A stretch of DNA of 38,924 nucleotides from Lachnospiraceae bacterium (GTDB lineage Bacteria > Bacillota > Clostridia > Lachnospirales > Lachnospiraceae), in contig JAIDPH010000175.1 in NCBI GenBank assembly GCA_029062885.1, positions 1-38,924 on the forward strand, in the 5' to 3' direction. Shown in pieces: positions 16,470 through 24,472 of the stretch (positions within the stretch are counted from its first letter, which is position 1; every line of letters starts with the position of its first letter). The notes below the pieces were generated by a model. It did not search any database. It saw nothing but the letters and a program-made list of their open reading frames with translations, and was not told the origin of the DNA. A program made the position numbers and the translations under genes.

Positions 16470-17399
16470 ATGAGTAAAAAAGGTAATAAAGCCGATTTGG
16501 CAATGTCTAAAACTGAAAAAAAGGGAATAGGACAATATATTCTCGGATTTTTCCTTCTGCTATATACACTGTTTTGCGCTCTGCCGGTTATACTGGTATT
16601 TATAGCAGCATTTACAGATGAAAAAGCTATTAACAAAAACGGATTCAGCTTCATACCTGAAACGTGGTCGTTAGACGGAATGCAGTCCGTATTGAAATAT
16701 GGTAAACAGTTGATAATGTCATACGGAGTGACAATTTTTATTACGGTATTCGGAACATTGTTAGGACTGCTGCTTATGAGTATGTTCGCATATTCCATCA
16801 GCAGACCGGATTTTCGTTTATCCAAGTTTTTGGCTATATTCCTGTTGATTCCGATGCTTTTCAACGGTGGTACATTATCAGGATACATAGTATTTACATC
16901 TTATTATCGTTTAAAAGACAGTTTATGGTTATTGATTCTGCCTTTGTGCGTATCAACCATGAATGTTATAATACTAAGAACCTATATTGCGAACAGTATT
17001 CCGGGAGAATTGATGGAAGCTGCTAAGATTGATGGTGCTGGTGAGTACCGTACATTTTTCCAGATTACATTACCGTTGCTTAAGCCTTCACTGGCTGCAG
17101 TAGGTTTCATGATGGCTACGGCTTATTGGAATGATTGGCAGAACGCACTGCTCTATATTACTTCCGATAACAAGAAACCTTTACAGCTCTTGCTTGTTAA
17201 TATCCAAAAGAGTATTGAATTCCTGCTGAACAGCTCCAATGTTCCTGCAGCGGCAAGAGCGGCAATGGGCGGTAACATTCCGCAGTATTCAGCAACAATG
17301 GCAACCGTTGTAGTAGTTATTGCACCTATTATGATAGTATATCCGTTCTTCCAGAAGTACTTCGTAAAAGGTCTTACAGTTGGTTCCGTAAAGGGTTAA
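16470..17399 (+). CDS. Carbohydrate ABC transporter permease, LplC/YtcP type
   Basis: A 309-residue second permease with six helices. EAA loop: MEAAKIDGAGEYRTFFQITL (about residues 187-206). It ends in FVKGLTVGSVKG, the usual C-terminus of LplC/YtcP permeases. The unusually long basic N-terminus (about 25 residues) precedes the first helix. A GAGGAGAGGAG stretch supplies the ribosome binding site; the gap to the first permease gene is 21 nt. It forms the heterodimeric membrane channel with the preceding permease and receives substrate from the following lipoprotein. Confidence 0.92.
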   Translation: MSKKGNKADLAMSKTEKKGIGQYILGFFLLLYTLFCALPVILVFIAAFTDEKAINKNGFSFIPETWSLDGMQSVLKYGKQLIMSYGVTIFITVFGTLLGLLLMSMFAYSISRPDFRLSKFLAIFLLIPMLFNGGTLSGYIVFTSYYRLKDSLWLLILPLCVSTMNVIILRTYIANSIPGELMEAAKIDGAGEYRTFFQITLPLLKPSLAAVGFMMATAYWNDWQNALLYITSDNKKPLQLLLVNIQKSIEFLLNSSNVPAAARAAMGGNIPQYSATMATVVVVIAPIMIVYPFFQKYFVKGLTVGSVKG

Positions 17400-17409
17400 C
17401 TTAGGTTTC

Positions 17410-17436
17410 AACCCCGATGCAATAATGCAAAGGGTT
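17410..17436 (+). other. Intercistronic hairpin before the binding-protein gene
   Basis: AACCC (17410-17414) pairs with GGGTT (17432-17436), and inside it TGCA (17418-17421) pairs with TGCA (17426-17429) around ATAA. There is no T-run. Such stems between permease and binding-protein genes often stabilise the downstream message so that the binding protein is made in excess; that role is inferred. Confidence 0.45.
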
Positions 17437-17470
17437 AGAAATAAATAAAAAAAGGGAGGATTTCATAACA

Positions 17471-19045
17471 ATGAAAATCAAAAAACTTTTGGCTTTGATT
17501 TTGGCTGGCGCTATGACAGCAACATTACTTGTTGGCTGCGGCGATAACAGTAATGATGGTCAATCATCGTCAAACAACAATGAAACACAGCAGTCAGATG
17601 CTGGTACAACAACCCCATCAGATACAGGATCTAATGATGGTGGCTCTGCTGCTTCAGGTGATGTTGTAACAATTAATGTGACAAGAAACACATTTAACCT
17701 TGCAACTCCTGATTCAGCACAGGTTCAGAAAGTACAGGACGCTATCAATGATTATATCAAAGATAAGATTAACGTTCAGATCGTACTTACTGATATCGGT
17801 TCAGGCGAGTATATTGAAAAGTCTAACCTTGCACTCGCTAACAACGAGATTAACCTGTTTTGGACAGCTTCATGGGAAAGCACAATCGGAACAAATGACC
17901 TTGTACCTGCAGGTGCGGTTTATGATATTACCGATTTACTTCCCGGAACTCCTCTTTACGAATCTATGGATGCAGGACAGTGGGAAGCTACTAAATACAA
18001 TGGTAAAAACTACTTCATCCCTGTATACAAAGATAACGTAGAAGGTTATGATATCATCGCTCGTAAGGAAATCGCTGACAAGTATGGCTGGGATCTTTCT
18101 ACAGTTAAAACTCTGGCTGACCTTGAGCCGATGCTCGCTGACGCTAAGGCAGAAGGACTTAAATATCCTTACCTTACACAGAAGACAGCTATGTTCTACA
18201 GATGGTACATTGACAGCTTTGATTTCTTCACAGCTGACGCAAAATCCAACTGGGTTGCTGTTGACAGAGCTACTGATACTGTAGTAGACGTTGTTCTTAC
18301 AGATGAGTACAAAGAGTTCTGTACCTTGATGGGTAAATGGGCAGATGCAGGTTACATTTCAGAAGATGATGTTACCAAGGTTACAGGTGATACAACAACT
18401 CAGTCACAGGATTGGGCATTCACATGGTGGACAGATCTTCCTGTAAATGATGAAGCAGAAAGCCGTTATGGTCAGGAAGTTGTATTATCTCCTTATACAA
18501 GCAGATGGGCACATTCAACATCAGCTCTTGGTTCATGCTACTGCGTAACATCAAACAGCACACCTGAGCAGGCACAGGCTTGTATCGATTTCATGGGTCT
18601 TCTTTACACAGATACCAAACTTGCTGATATCTACACATTCGGTATCGAAGGCGAAGACTTCAACTATGATGCAAATGGTCATGTAGAGCAGACTGACAAT
18701 GGTAAGTACAATCACTCTATGTGGGAGTCAGCTTCCGCTACAGTTGTTTCTCCTATGTACAACCAGCCTGATGGATTCGGCGATCTGTACAAAGATTTCA
18801 ACGGCGGCGCTAAGACATCATCTGCAGCTGGATTCCGTTTTGATAAGAGTCCTGTAGACGCTCAGTATACAGCATGCCAGAACGTATTCGATACTTATGG
18901 TTTCACACTTGAGAACGGTGGATATCCGGAATCAGGCGTAGCAGCAGCTATCGAAGAATATCAGGCAGCTCTTGATGAAGCTGGTTATCAGGATGTTTTA
19001 GCTGAGTTCAGCAAACAGTATGAAGACTGGAAAGCTAACAAATAA
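17471..19045 (+). CDS. Extracellular solute-binding lipoprotein of the sugar ABC importer
   Basis: A 524-residue protein with a lipoprotein signal peptide: basic MKIKK, a hydrophobic core and lipobox LVGC with Cys23 as the lipidation site. A Ser/Asn/Gln/Thr-rich linker (about residues 24-62) tethers the binding domain outside the membrane. The rest matches large family 1 binding proteins that pair with LplB/LplC permeases (about 500 residues, Trp- and Tyr-rich ligand cleft such as WTASWEST and FTWWTDLP). GGGAGGA lies before the ATG. Codon choice is more uniform (ACA, GCT, CTT) than in neighbours, consistent with high expression. A strong terminator follows. Confidence 0.93.
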   Translation: MKIKKLLALILAGAMTATLLVGCGDNSNDGQSSSNNNETQQSDAGTTTPSDTGSNDGGSAASGDVVTINVTRNTFNLATPDSAQVQKVQDAINDYIKDKINVQIVLTDIGSGEYIEKSNLALANNEINLFWTASWESTIGTNDLVPAGAVYDITDLLPGTPLYESMDAGQWEATKYNGKNYFIPVYKDNVEGYDIIARKEIADKYGWDLSTVKTLADLEPMLADAKAEGLKYPYLTQKTAMFYRWYIDSFDFFTADAKSNWVAVDRATDTVVDVVLTDEYKEFCTLMGKWADAGYISEDDVTKVTGDTTTQSQDWAFTWWTDLPVNDEAESRYGQEVVLSPYTSRWAHSTSALGSCYCVTSNSTPEQAQACIDFMGLLYTDTKLADIYTFGIEGEDFNYDANGHVEQTDNGKYNHSMWESASATVVSPMYNQPDGFGDLYKDFNGGAKTSSAAGFRFDKSPVDAQYTACQNVFDTYGFTLENGGYPESGVAAAIEEYQAALDEAGYQDVLAEFSKQYEDWKANK

Positions 19046-19076
19046 GTCTGATTGACAGATAAGAATTATTAATAGA

Positions 19077-19105
19077 AGACTCCGGAGAATTCCGGAGTCT
19101 TTTTA
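19077..19105 (+). terminator. Terminator of the sugar ABC operon
   Basis: AGACTCCGGA (19077-19086) and TCCGGAGTCT (19091-19100) form a perfect 10-bp stem with loop GAAT, followed by TTTTT. Confidence 0.92.
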
Positions 19106-19167
19106 CTATGGGTAATAAATTGTAACGCGTGTTATTTAATGTATTGATTACCTGCAAATCATAGTTT

Positions 19168-20910
19168 TTATGCTTCTAATGAAAGAACATAATTAACTGC
19201 CGGTGATAGTTGTAAGGTGACCTTATGATTTACAATCGGAAATTCTCTGCCTGTTCGCAAATCTTTTACAGACATTATGTTATCCGTAAGCCGCAGCGTT
19301 ACGCTTTCATAATAATCCAAATTTGAACGTATAATAACCTTGTTGTTATCATAAACAAAAATCTGTACCTTTGCAGGACCTTCAAGTGTAACAGGCATTT
19401 CTTTGGTGAAAAGATTTCTGATTACGCCAAGTACCTGTGAAGGATAATGATAAAGGTCACCCATGTTGTCCGGCACTGTCAGAATCGATAACTGCCCTTC
19501 ACCATAGCTGCAGCGTAGAACAATAGGGAAATTATTGTCGGTTCCATATGCAGCTGCAAGTTCCCATATGTCATTAGTGCAGTAGTCCAGCTGTGGAATC
19601 AGAATATCGGCATCTCCTGAGTATTTGCCACTGACGGTCAGACCGTTATCCTTTGTATCGGCATATTCACTAACCAGAGCTTTTCTGGAAGAATATGATA
19701 TATTAACAAAGTCTTTGAATGTCTCACCAAGCTTTCTTACGAAACCGCTTGTGACTATTACATCAGCGCCGTTTAAAAGACTTTTTTTCATTTTATCTAT
19801 GATATCCTTATCGCCGGCAGCGCCTTCTGTCAGAAAAATGACTTTTTCATCCTCGGGATAATTAATATATGGCTCTAATGGTATACCGCACATTCCTATA
19901 TAATTATGAAGGTTATTCTCCCCTCTGGCATATTCGGGTCTGTATGCAGCGGCTCCGACGGGATTGCCTAATTCTCCCAGATATGCATCGACTTCTTCAA
20001 ACAGCTCTCCGACAGCCGGCGGAAATAATCGGAAATCAGGAGCATCTATTAAGGCGCCGAGACAGAAGAGTGTTACTTCTTTTGCTTTGGCAAACAACGT
20101 GAGATACCCTTGCTCAAGGTATGATGTAAGATTATAAGTGCATTCAAACGGGTCGAACCATCCGCCGAGATTTCTGCCCGGTGCAGCGCTTTCCAGATAT
20201 CGCATAACAAAATAGCTTAAGTATTTGGGAAGATGCTGTTGGGAGTAAGTAGGATTTCTGGTCTCGGTTCCTGTATAGATGGAATCGAAGAGTGCAGGCT
20301 CCATTACAAGGTCGTAACCGGTTTCATTATAATCCTCATACCACTGTGGATACTTTACAATTACGTTTACATCAGGATTGATTTCCTTAGCGGTCTTAAT
20401 TACCAGTTCCTCAGTAATCCATTTTTTCTGATCTAGTCTGAATTGTGACCAGCTTCTCTCACCCTTTTGTTTAATACATTCCGCACAGCGGCAATTGATA
20501 AAATAAAAGTCGTCAAATATGAATTCGTCAAATACCTCTGCATTTAGTGTAACCGCTTTTTTAAGTATTTCCTGTCCTTTTTCATTGGAGTAGCAAAGGG
20601 ATACGAACCCCATATTATTGCTGCTGTCACAGGTAGTGATTCCGCCTGAAGTCGCAATGCCCTTATTTTCAAAATACTCTTTTACCTTAAGAAGGTGCTC
20701 TTTACTGCACCATTCCATGCCGCGGTAGCACTCAAGATAAACCCTGCCGATTTTGACATTGTCGTACAACAGCTTGAATTTTTTGTCAAACTCTTCAAAA
20801 TCGGTAATCTGGTTTACATTGGCAACCGGACAATACACAGCGACATTGAAATTACGGTAGCTCATTTTGTTCATTCTTTCTGCGATGCCTTTGTTTCTCA
20901 TTTTTTCCAT
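19168..20910 (-). CDS. Unassigned protein, probable TIM-barrel glycoside-hydrolase-like enzyme
   Basis: 580 residues, no signal peptide, so cytoplasmic. I do not recognise a named family. Residues about 16-330 alternate strand and helix like a TIM barrel, with acidic strand ends: YLECYRG (about 58-64), EFIFDDFYF (about 131-139) and VMEPALFD (about 202-209). A C-x-C-x2-C cluster (CRCAEC, about 142-147) resembles the cysteine group seen in several uncharacterised glycosidase-like barrels. Residues about 340-460 (NGADVIVTSGFVRKLG) resemble the glutamine-amidotransferase-like domain found after beta-galactosidase barrels, followed by a beta-rich end. It converges on a sugar ABC importer, which fits intracellular hydrolysis of the imported saccharide. 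Start ATG 20910 has GGGAGA upstream; Met16 is an alternative. Confidence 0.75.
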   Translation of the reverse strand: MEKMRNKGIAERMNKMSYRNFNVAVYCPVANVNQITDFEEFDKKFKLLYDNVKIGRVYLECYRGMEWCSKEHLLKVKEYFENKGIATSGGITTCDSSNNMGFVSLCYSNEKGQEILKKAVTLNAEVFDEFIFDDFYFINCRCAECIKQKGERSWSQFRLDQKKWITEELVIKTAKEINPDVNVIVKYPQWYEDYNETGYDLVMEPALFDSIYTGTETRNPTYSQQHLPKYLSYFVMRYLESAAPGRNLGGWFDPFECTYNLTSYLEQGYLTLFAKAKEVTLFCLGALIDAPDFRLFPPAVGELFEEVDAYLGELGNPVGAAAYRPEYARGENNLHNYIGMCGIPLEPYINYPEDEKVIFLTEGAAGDKDIIDKMKKSLLNGADVIVTSGFVRKLGETFKDFVNISYSSRKALVSEYADTKDNGLTVSGKYSGDADILIPQLDYCTNDIWELAAAYGTDNNFPIVLRCSYGEGQLSILTVPDNMGDLYHYPSQVLGVIRNLFTKEMPVTLEGPAKVQIFVYDNNKVIIRSNLDYYESVTLRLTDNIMSVKDLRTGREFPIVNHKVTLQLSPAVNYVLSLEA

Positions 20911-20992
20911 AATAGTGATTCTCCCTTCTTTATGTTTATTTTCTTATTTATATTTAGAATTCGATGTACAAGGGTGTAGCTATAGGCTGTGG

Positions 20993-21222
20993 GGGCATAT
21001 TGCGTAAAATGTTCCCTCGCGTCTGGCTGCGGAATATGGATTTTCTAATTATTCCGGCAATGTTGTGAATACGGACGCAACCGCCCGCAATTCGCCGTCC
21101 GGGCTCAGTGCGGGCTTTTCGGGACATCCATGTCCCGAAATTGCTGGGTATCTTATCGGAATATTAAGAAAATCTCATATTCCTCCGCAAGGCACTTCGC
21201 GAACATTTTACGCAATATGCCC
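20993..21222. repeat. Structured repeat family A, copy 1 (230 bp, long inverted repeat)
   Basis: It lies in the gene-free stretch 20911-21659. The ends GGGCATATTGCGTAAAATGT... and its exact reverse complement form a 22-bp perfect terminal inverted repeat. Inside, a second long imperfect stem pairs the segment around 21031-21054 with that around 21158-21186, and the centre holds GCCCGCA/TGCGGGC and CGGGACAT/ATGTCCCG stems. A copy of identical length lies at 26333-26562. No transposase is encoded, so this is either a MITE-like non-autonomous element or a structured RNA gene. Confidence 0.85.
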
Positions 21223-21289
21223 GTCAAGGTTATAGAGATACCTTTTACCTTGAATCTTGTAATATTATAAGCAATTGCAATACCGCTCT

Positions 21290-21494
21290 TTTTCAAAGTG
21301 TAGTTGCACAATTTAGACAATATCAAAAGCAGGTGCTATGGAGCCGTCGGTACTTAGCGAGGTTTTTTCGAGCTTAGTACCGCTACGAGCGACAATGCAG
21401 CGCAAGCGTGCCTGCGTTGATTTGTCTATATTGCGCAACGTCCGTCTTGAACAAGCGTTGATTTGTCTATATTTTATAACGTCTGACTTGAAAA
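21290..21494. repeat. Structured repeat family B, copy 1 (205 bp)
   Basis: Bounded by TTTTCAA (21290-21296) and TTGAAAA (21488-21494). The 5' arm TTGCACAATTTAGACAATAT pairs with the arm ending about 21445, enclosing a GC-rich core that starts GTGCTATGGAGCCGTCGG. The core has a variable hairpin (GGTACTTAGC... GCTTAGTACC) and two small stems, CGCTACGAGCG and GCAGCGCAAGCGTGC. Two 41-bp tandem units (starting 21414 and 21455) finish the element. Other copies are at 31356-31563 and 38829-38924. It starts 67 bp after family A copy 1. No coding capacity is evident. Confidence 0.82.
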
Positions 21495-21581
21495 CGTATA
21501 TTTTATTTGATAATACCACGTATCCGCTCCACATACTATAATACTTCCGCAAATAAATTGTACAAATCTCTTATTGCATAA

Positions 21582-21621
21582 AAATCCCCTGTTATGTCAA
21601 TGTGAACAAAACAGGGGATTT
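21582..21621 (-). terminator. Terminator of metNIQ, possibly bidirectional
   Basis: AAATCCCCTGTT (21582-21593) and AACAGGGGATTT (21610-21621) form a 12-bp stem with a 16-nt loop. On the minus strand it is followed by a short T-run; it starts about 40 nt after the metQ stop. Confidence 0.88.
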
Positions 21622-21659
21622 ATGGTATTTATAGAACATTTTAGCTGTATCTGTCTGGT

Positions 21660-22484
21660 TTAGTTAAATGGAATAACCGCTCCGTCATATGTATTGTTGA
21701 TATAATCGGTAATAGCATCAGATTTCAAAACCTCAATCAATGCCTTGATGCCGTCGTTGTTCTCATTTCCTTCTTTTACGGCGATTACGTTTACATAAGT
21801 TGTAGCAGCTTCGGAATCGGATTTTTCATATGCAATAGAATCTTTTCCAACTGAAAAACCTGCTTCAAGTGCATAGTTACCATTTAAAACTACGAAAGCT
21901 ACTTCATCTTTTACTCTGGGTACCTGTGCGGCTTCTAATTCCAGAATTTCAACATTGTAAGGATTTTCGGAAATATCATTTACGGTAGCTTCCAGACTGC
22001 TGTTTTTCAAAGTGATAATTCCGTTATCCTGTAACAGAAGAAGCGCTCTTGCTTCATTGGTTGTATCGTTGGGAACTGCAATGACGTCGCCTTCTTCAAT
22101 TGTGCTTAAATCGCTTTTCTGACCGGGATAAATACCAAACGGCTCGTAGTGGATTCCGGCTGCATTTACAAGGTGTGTTCCAAATTCTTCATTAAATGAA
22201 TTCAGATAAGGAATGTGCTGGAAGTAGTTAGCGTCAAAGTCACCGCTCTCAACAACGTTATTGGGCTGTACATAGTCGTCGAAAACCGTAATCTGAAGAT
22301 CCCAGCCCTGCTCGGCAAGGATTGGCTTAGCTTCTTCCAGAATCTCTGCATGAGGGGTTGCGGAAGCCGCAACAGTAATGGTTCCTTTGTTTTCGTTGGA
22401 ATCTGATGAGTCATTTCCGCATCCTGTAAGAACGCCCAGTGATAATGCTGCTGTTAATAATACTGCAATAAATCTTTTTTTCAT
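21660..22484 (-). CDS. metQ: MetQ/NlpA family methionine-binding lipoprotein
   Basis: The substrate-binding part of the MetNIQ importer. The protein has 274 residues from the chosen start. The frame extends to an ATG at 22499, but that codon lies inside the ribosome binding site GGAGGAG; the ATG at 22484 is at the right distance and begins a clean lipoprotein signal (MKKRF, hydrophobic core, LTGC, Cys22). The mature part has typical NlpA sequences: TVAASATPHAEIL, DYVQPNNVVESGDFDANYFQ and NDTTNEARALLLLQ. It is the last gene of the minus-strand metN-metI-metQ unit, 128 nt after metI, and is followed by a terminator. The methionine ligand is supported by the Met-rich leader peptide upstream of the operon. 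Confidence 0.94.
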   Translation of the reverse strand: MKKRFIAVLLTAALSLGVLTGCGNDSSDSNENKGTITVAASATPHAEILEEAKPILAEQGWDLQITVFDDYVQPNNVVESGDFDANYFQHIPYLNSFNEEFGTHLVNAAGIHYEPFGIYPGQKSDLSTIEEGDVIAVPNDTTNEARALLLLQDNGIITLKNSSLEATVNDISENPYNVEILELEAAQVPRVKDEVAFVVLNGNYALEAGFSVGKDSIAYEKSDSEAATTYVNVIAVKEGNENNDGIKALIEVLKSDAITDYINNTYDGAVIPFN

Positions 22485-22612
22485 ATTTTTCTCCTCCATC
22501 TTTTGACCTGCGGATTAGTTATTTGCATGTAAAAAATCTATTTTTTACATTATGTTTACGCAGGCATATTTCTATGTAAAGAACAAGAGTTCCTTAAATA
22601 GCGTATTAATAA

Positions 22613-23275
22613 TTACAATTTTCTTTTATCAAGTTTATTGGATAATTTCATTCCTATTGTCTGAAAAATCTGAACCAGTACAATAAGCAGGATGACCGTA
22701 ACAAACATCATATCCAGCTGCCATCTGTGATAACCGTAACGAATCGCAATATCACCAAGACCGCCTCCCCCGATACAGCCTGCCATAGCGGAATACCCCA
22801 GAATGGTACCGAGCGCAATGGTCATGCCCACTAAAATTGAAGTTCTTGCTTCTACTAATAAAACTTTCCAAATAATAGTGAAGGTATCAGCGCCCATACT
22901 CTGTGCAGCCTCAACTACGCCTTTGTCAACTTCGTTCAAAGATGATTCTATCATACGGGCTATAAAGGGAGCCGCAGCGATAGTAAGTGGAACAATGGTT
23001 GCTGTGGAACCGTAGCTTTTTCCTATTAGAAATTTGGTAAAAGGAATGAGTAGAATCAGCAAAATCAAAAACGGTATACTTCTGATTATATTTGCAATAA
23101 AATCCAGAATCTTGTATATGACCGGATTTGGTTTAATTCCGTTCTTATCGGTTACGGCAAGCGTAATTCCCATGGGGAGTCCTAACAGATAACCGAAAAA
23201 AGTTGAAGCTAATGTCATATACAGGGTATCTTTAATTCCTTCAAGTATCATCCATACTACTTCTTTAGTCCACAT
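22613..23275 (-). CDS. metI: MetI-type methionine ABC transporter permease
   Basis: A 220-residue permease with five or six helices and the coupling loop VDKGVVEAAQSMGADTFTII (about residues 124-143), typical of MetI. The C-terminal half shows AMAGCIGGGGLGDIAIRYGY, another MetI hallmark. The start is chosen at the ATG at 23275 (MWTKE), 9 nt from GGAGG; the ATG at 23281 is only 3 nt away and a TTG at 23284 closer still. With this start the gene overlaps the end of metN by 11 nt, indicating translational coupling. Confidence 0.93.
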   Translation of the reverse strand: MWTKEVVWMILEGIKDTLYMTLASTFFGYLLGLPMGITLAVTDKNGIKPNPVIYKILDFIANIIRSIPFLILLILLIPFTKFLIGKSYGSTATIVPLTIAAAPFIARMIESSLNEVDKGVVEAAQSMGADTFTIIWKVLLVEARTSILVGMTIALGTILGYSAMAGCIGGGGLGDIAIRYGYHRWQLDMMFVTVILLIVLVQIFQTIGMKLSNKLDKRKL

Positions 23276-24305
23276 AACCATCAACCTCCTCTACTGCAAG
23301 ACCTCTTTTTGTAAGATATGCTTTCATTTGTTCCTGCATTTCACTATTTTCCGGAAGCTGCAGAATCATTTCTCCTCTGGCAATACCCTCTACATTTTTT
23401 GTATCAGCCTTTAAAATATTGACGGGCTGCCCGAATTTCAGCACCATATTTGCAATTACGGGCTCAAAAGAGGAATTGACCGAAAAAACAATGCGGATAC
23501 AGCTTTTACCTTCCATCAATGACCTTTGATGACTTTCCAGATTCAAATCAGCAGCGTCATCACTGCCTTTGACAATCAGTTTTTTGGCTGCCGGAGTCTG
23601 AGGATGGCTGAAAATATCAAATACCCTTCCCTGTTCAACGAGCTGGCCGTTACTGATAATCGCAACATGGGAGCATATTTCCCTGACTACGGCCATTTCG
23701 TGGGTAATAATTACAATAGTAATGCCGTATTGTCTGTTTATATTTTTAAGTAAGGAAAGAATCGCCTGTGTAGTTTGTGGGTCTAAAGCGCTGGTTGCCT
23801 CGTCACATAACAGAATCTTGGGATTTCCCGCAAGCGCTCTTGCTATTGCCACACGCTGTTTCTGCCCGCCGGATAATTGAGACGGATAAGCTTTTGCCTT
23901 CTCCCGCATGCCGACTATGTCCAGAAGCTCTTCAGCTTTCTTTCTGGCTTCTTTTTTCTTTACGCCTGAAATTACAAGTGGAAAACAGATGTTATCTATT
24001 ACGTTTTTCTGCATAAGTAGATTGAAATGCTGAAATATCATAGCAATTTCACTTCGTTGGTTGCGTAACTCCTTATTTGTCATGGCGCTTAAGTCTTTGC
24101 CTTCAATTTCTACGGTACCTTTTGTCGGACGTTCCAGAAAATTTAAACATCTGACCAGTGTGCTTTTACCCGCTCCCGACATACCGATGATACCGTAAAT
24201 GTCGCCCGCCTGTATTGATAGGTTGATATCCTGCAGCGCTTCTACTTCAGAGTCCTTTGTTGTAAAGACTTTAGTAAGGCCACGAACTTCAATAATTCCT
24301 GCCAT
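23265..24305 (-). CDS. metN: MetN, ATPase of the methionine ABC importer
   Basis: A 346-residue ABC ATPase. Walker A GMSGAGKST (about residues 37-45), Q-loop FQHFN, signature LSGGQKQR (about 142-149), Walker B ILLCDEATSALD (about 162-173) and the H-loop His in IITHE are all intact. From about residue 265 a C-terminal NIL domain follows (FSVNSSFEPVIANMVLKFGQ), which in MetN binds methionine and inhibits transport when internal methionine is high. The start at 24305 has GAGG 8 nt upstream. It is the first structural gene after the Met-rich leader and attenuator. Confidence 0.95.
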   Translation of the reverse strand: MAGIIEVRGLTKVFTTKDSEVEALQDINLSIQAGDIYGIIGMSGAGKSTLVRCLNFLERPTKGTVEIEGKDLSAMTNKELRNQRSEIAMIFQHFNLLMQKNVIDNICFPLVISGVKKKEARKKAEELLDIVGMREKAKAYPSQLSGGQKQRVAIARALAGNPKILLCDEATSALDPQTTQAILSLLKNINRQYGITIVIITHEMAVVREICSHVAIISNGQLVEQGRVFDIFSHPQTPAAKKLIVKGSDDAADLNLESHQRSLMEGKSCIRIVFSVNSSFEPVIANMVLKFGQPVNILKADTKNVEGIARGEMILQLPENSEMQEQMKAYLTKRGLAVEEVDGYVD

Positions 24306-24394
24306 ATGTACATCCTCTCTTTTGAAAAGTTTACCTGTTTCAGTTGTTACTATACCTTATAACTACTGCCTCTGCGTATTTATTCGCTGGACAT

Positions 24395-24425
24395 AAAAAC
24401 AGGTGCATGGGTATCATGCACCTGT
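24395..24425 (-). terminator. Attenuator terminator between the Met-rich leader ORF and metN
   Basis: On the minus strand ACAGGTGCATG (24425-24415) pairs perfectly with CATGCACCTGT (24409-24399), 11 bp around a 5-nt loop, followed by TTTTT (24399-24395). It ends about 90 nt before the metN ATG, so it is placed to abort transcription before the structural genes. Confidence 0.87.
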
Positions 24426-24472
24426 GGATTCACTATAGTAGCAGCTATGAATCAGGCTTTATGATACACATG
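24406..24472 (-). promoter_or_regulatory. Predicted antiterminator pairing of the metNIQ leader
   Basis: Minus-strand CATGTGTATCAT (24472-24461), which codes leader residues 28-31, is complementary to ATGATACCCATG (24417-24406) at 11 of 12 positions. The second segment is the loop and inner stem of the terminator, so the two structures exclude each other. A further hairpin (24484-24493 with 24498-24509) lies between the Met codons and this segment. A ribosome held at the Met codons leaves 24461-24472 free and would favour antitermination; a ribosome reaching the stop at 24452 covers it and lets the terminator form. Confidence 0.7.

Noticed and set aside
21320-21410. Group II intron domain V, suggested by GAGCCGT and GTACC
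   Set aside because: The catalytic AGC/bulge/GAAA pattern is missing, no reverse transcriptase or intron ends are present, and the hairpin tip varies freely between copies.
21414-21494. CRISPR-like array from the 41-bp repeats
   Set aside because: Only two units, directly adjacent with no spacers, inside a larger repeated element, and no cas genes.
21313-21552. Small ORFs on both strands inside repeat B1
   Set aside because: Not preserved in reading frame between repeat copies, whose differences keep base pairing instead of codons.
22485-22499. Upstream ATG for metQ adding five residues
   Set aside because: This ATG lies in the GGAGGAG ribosome binding site of the better start at 22484, which gives a standard lipoprotein signal.
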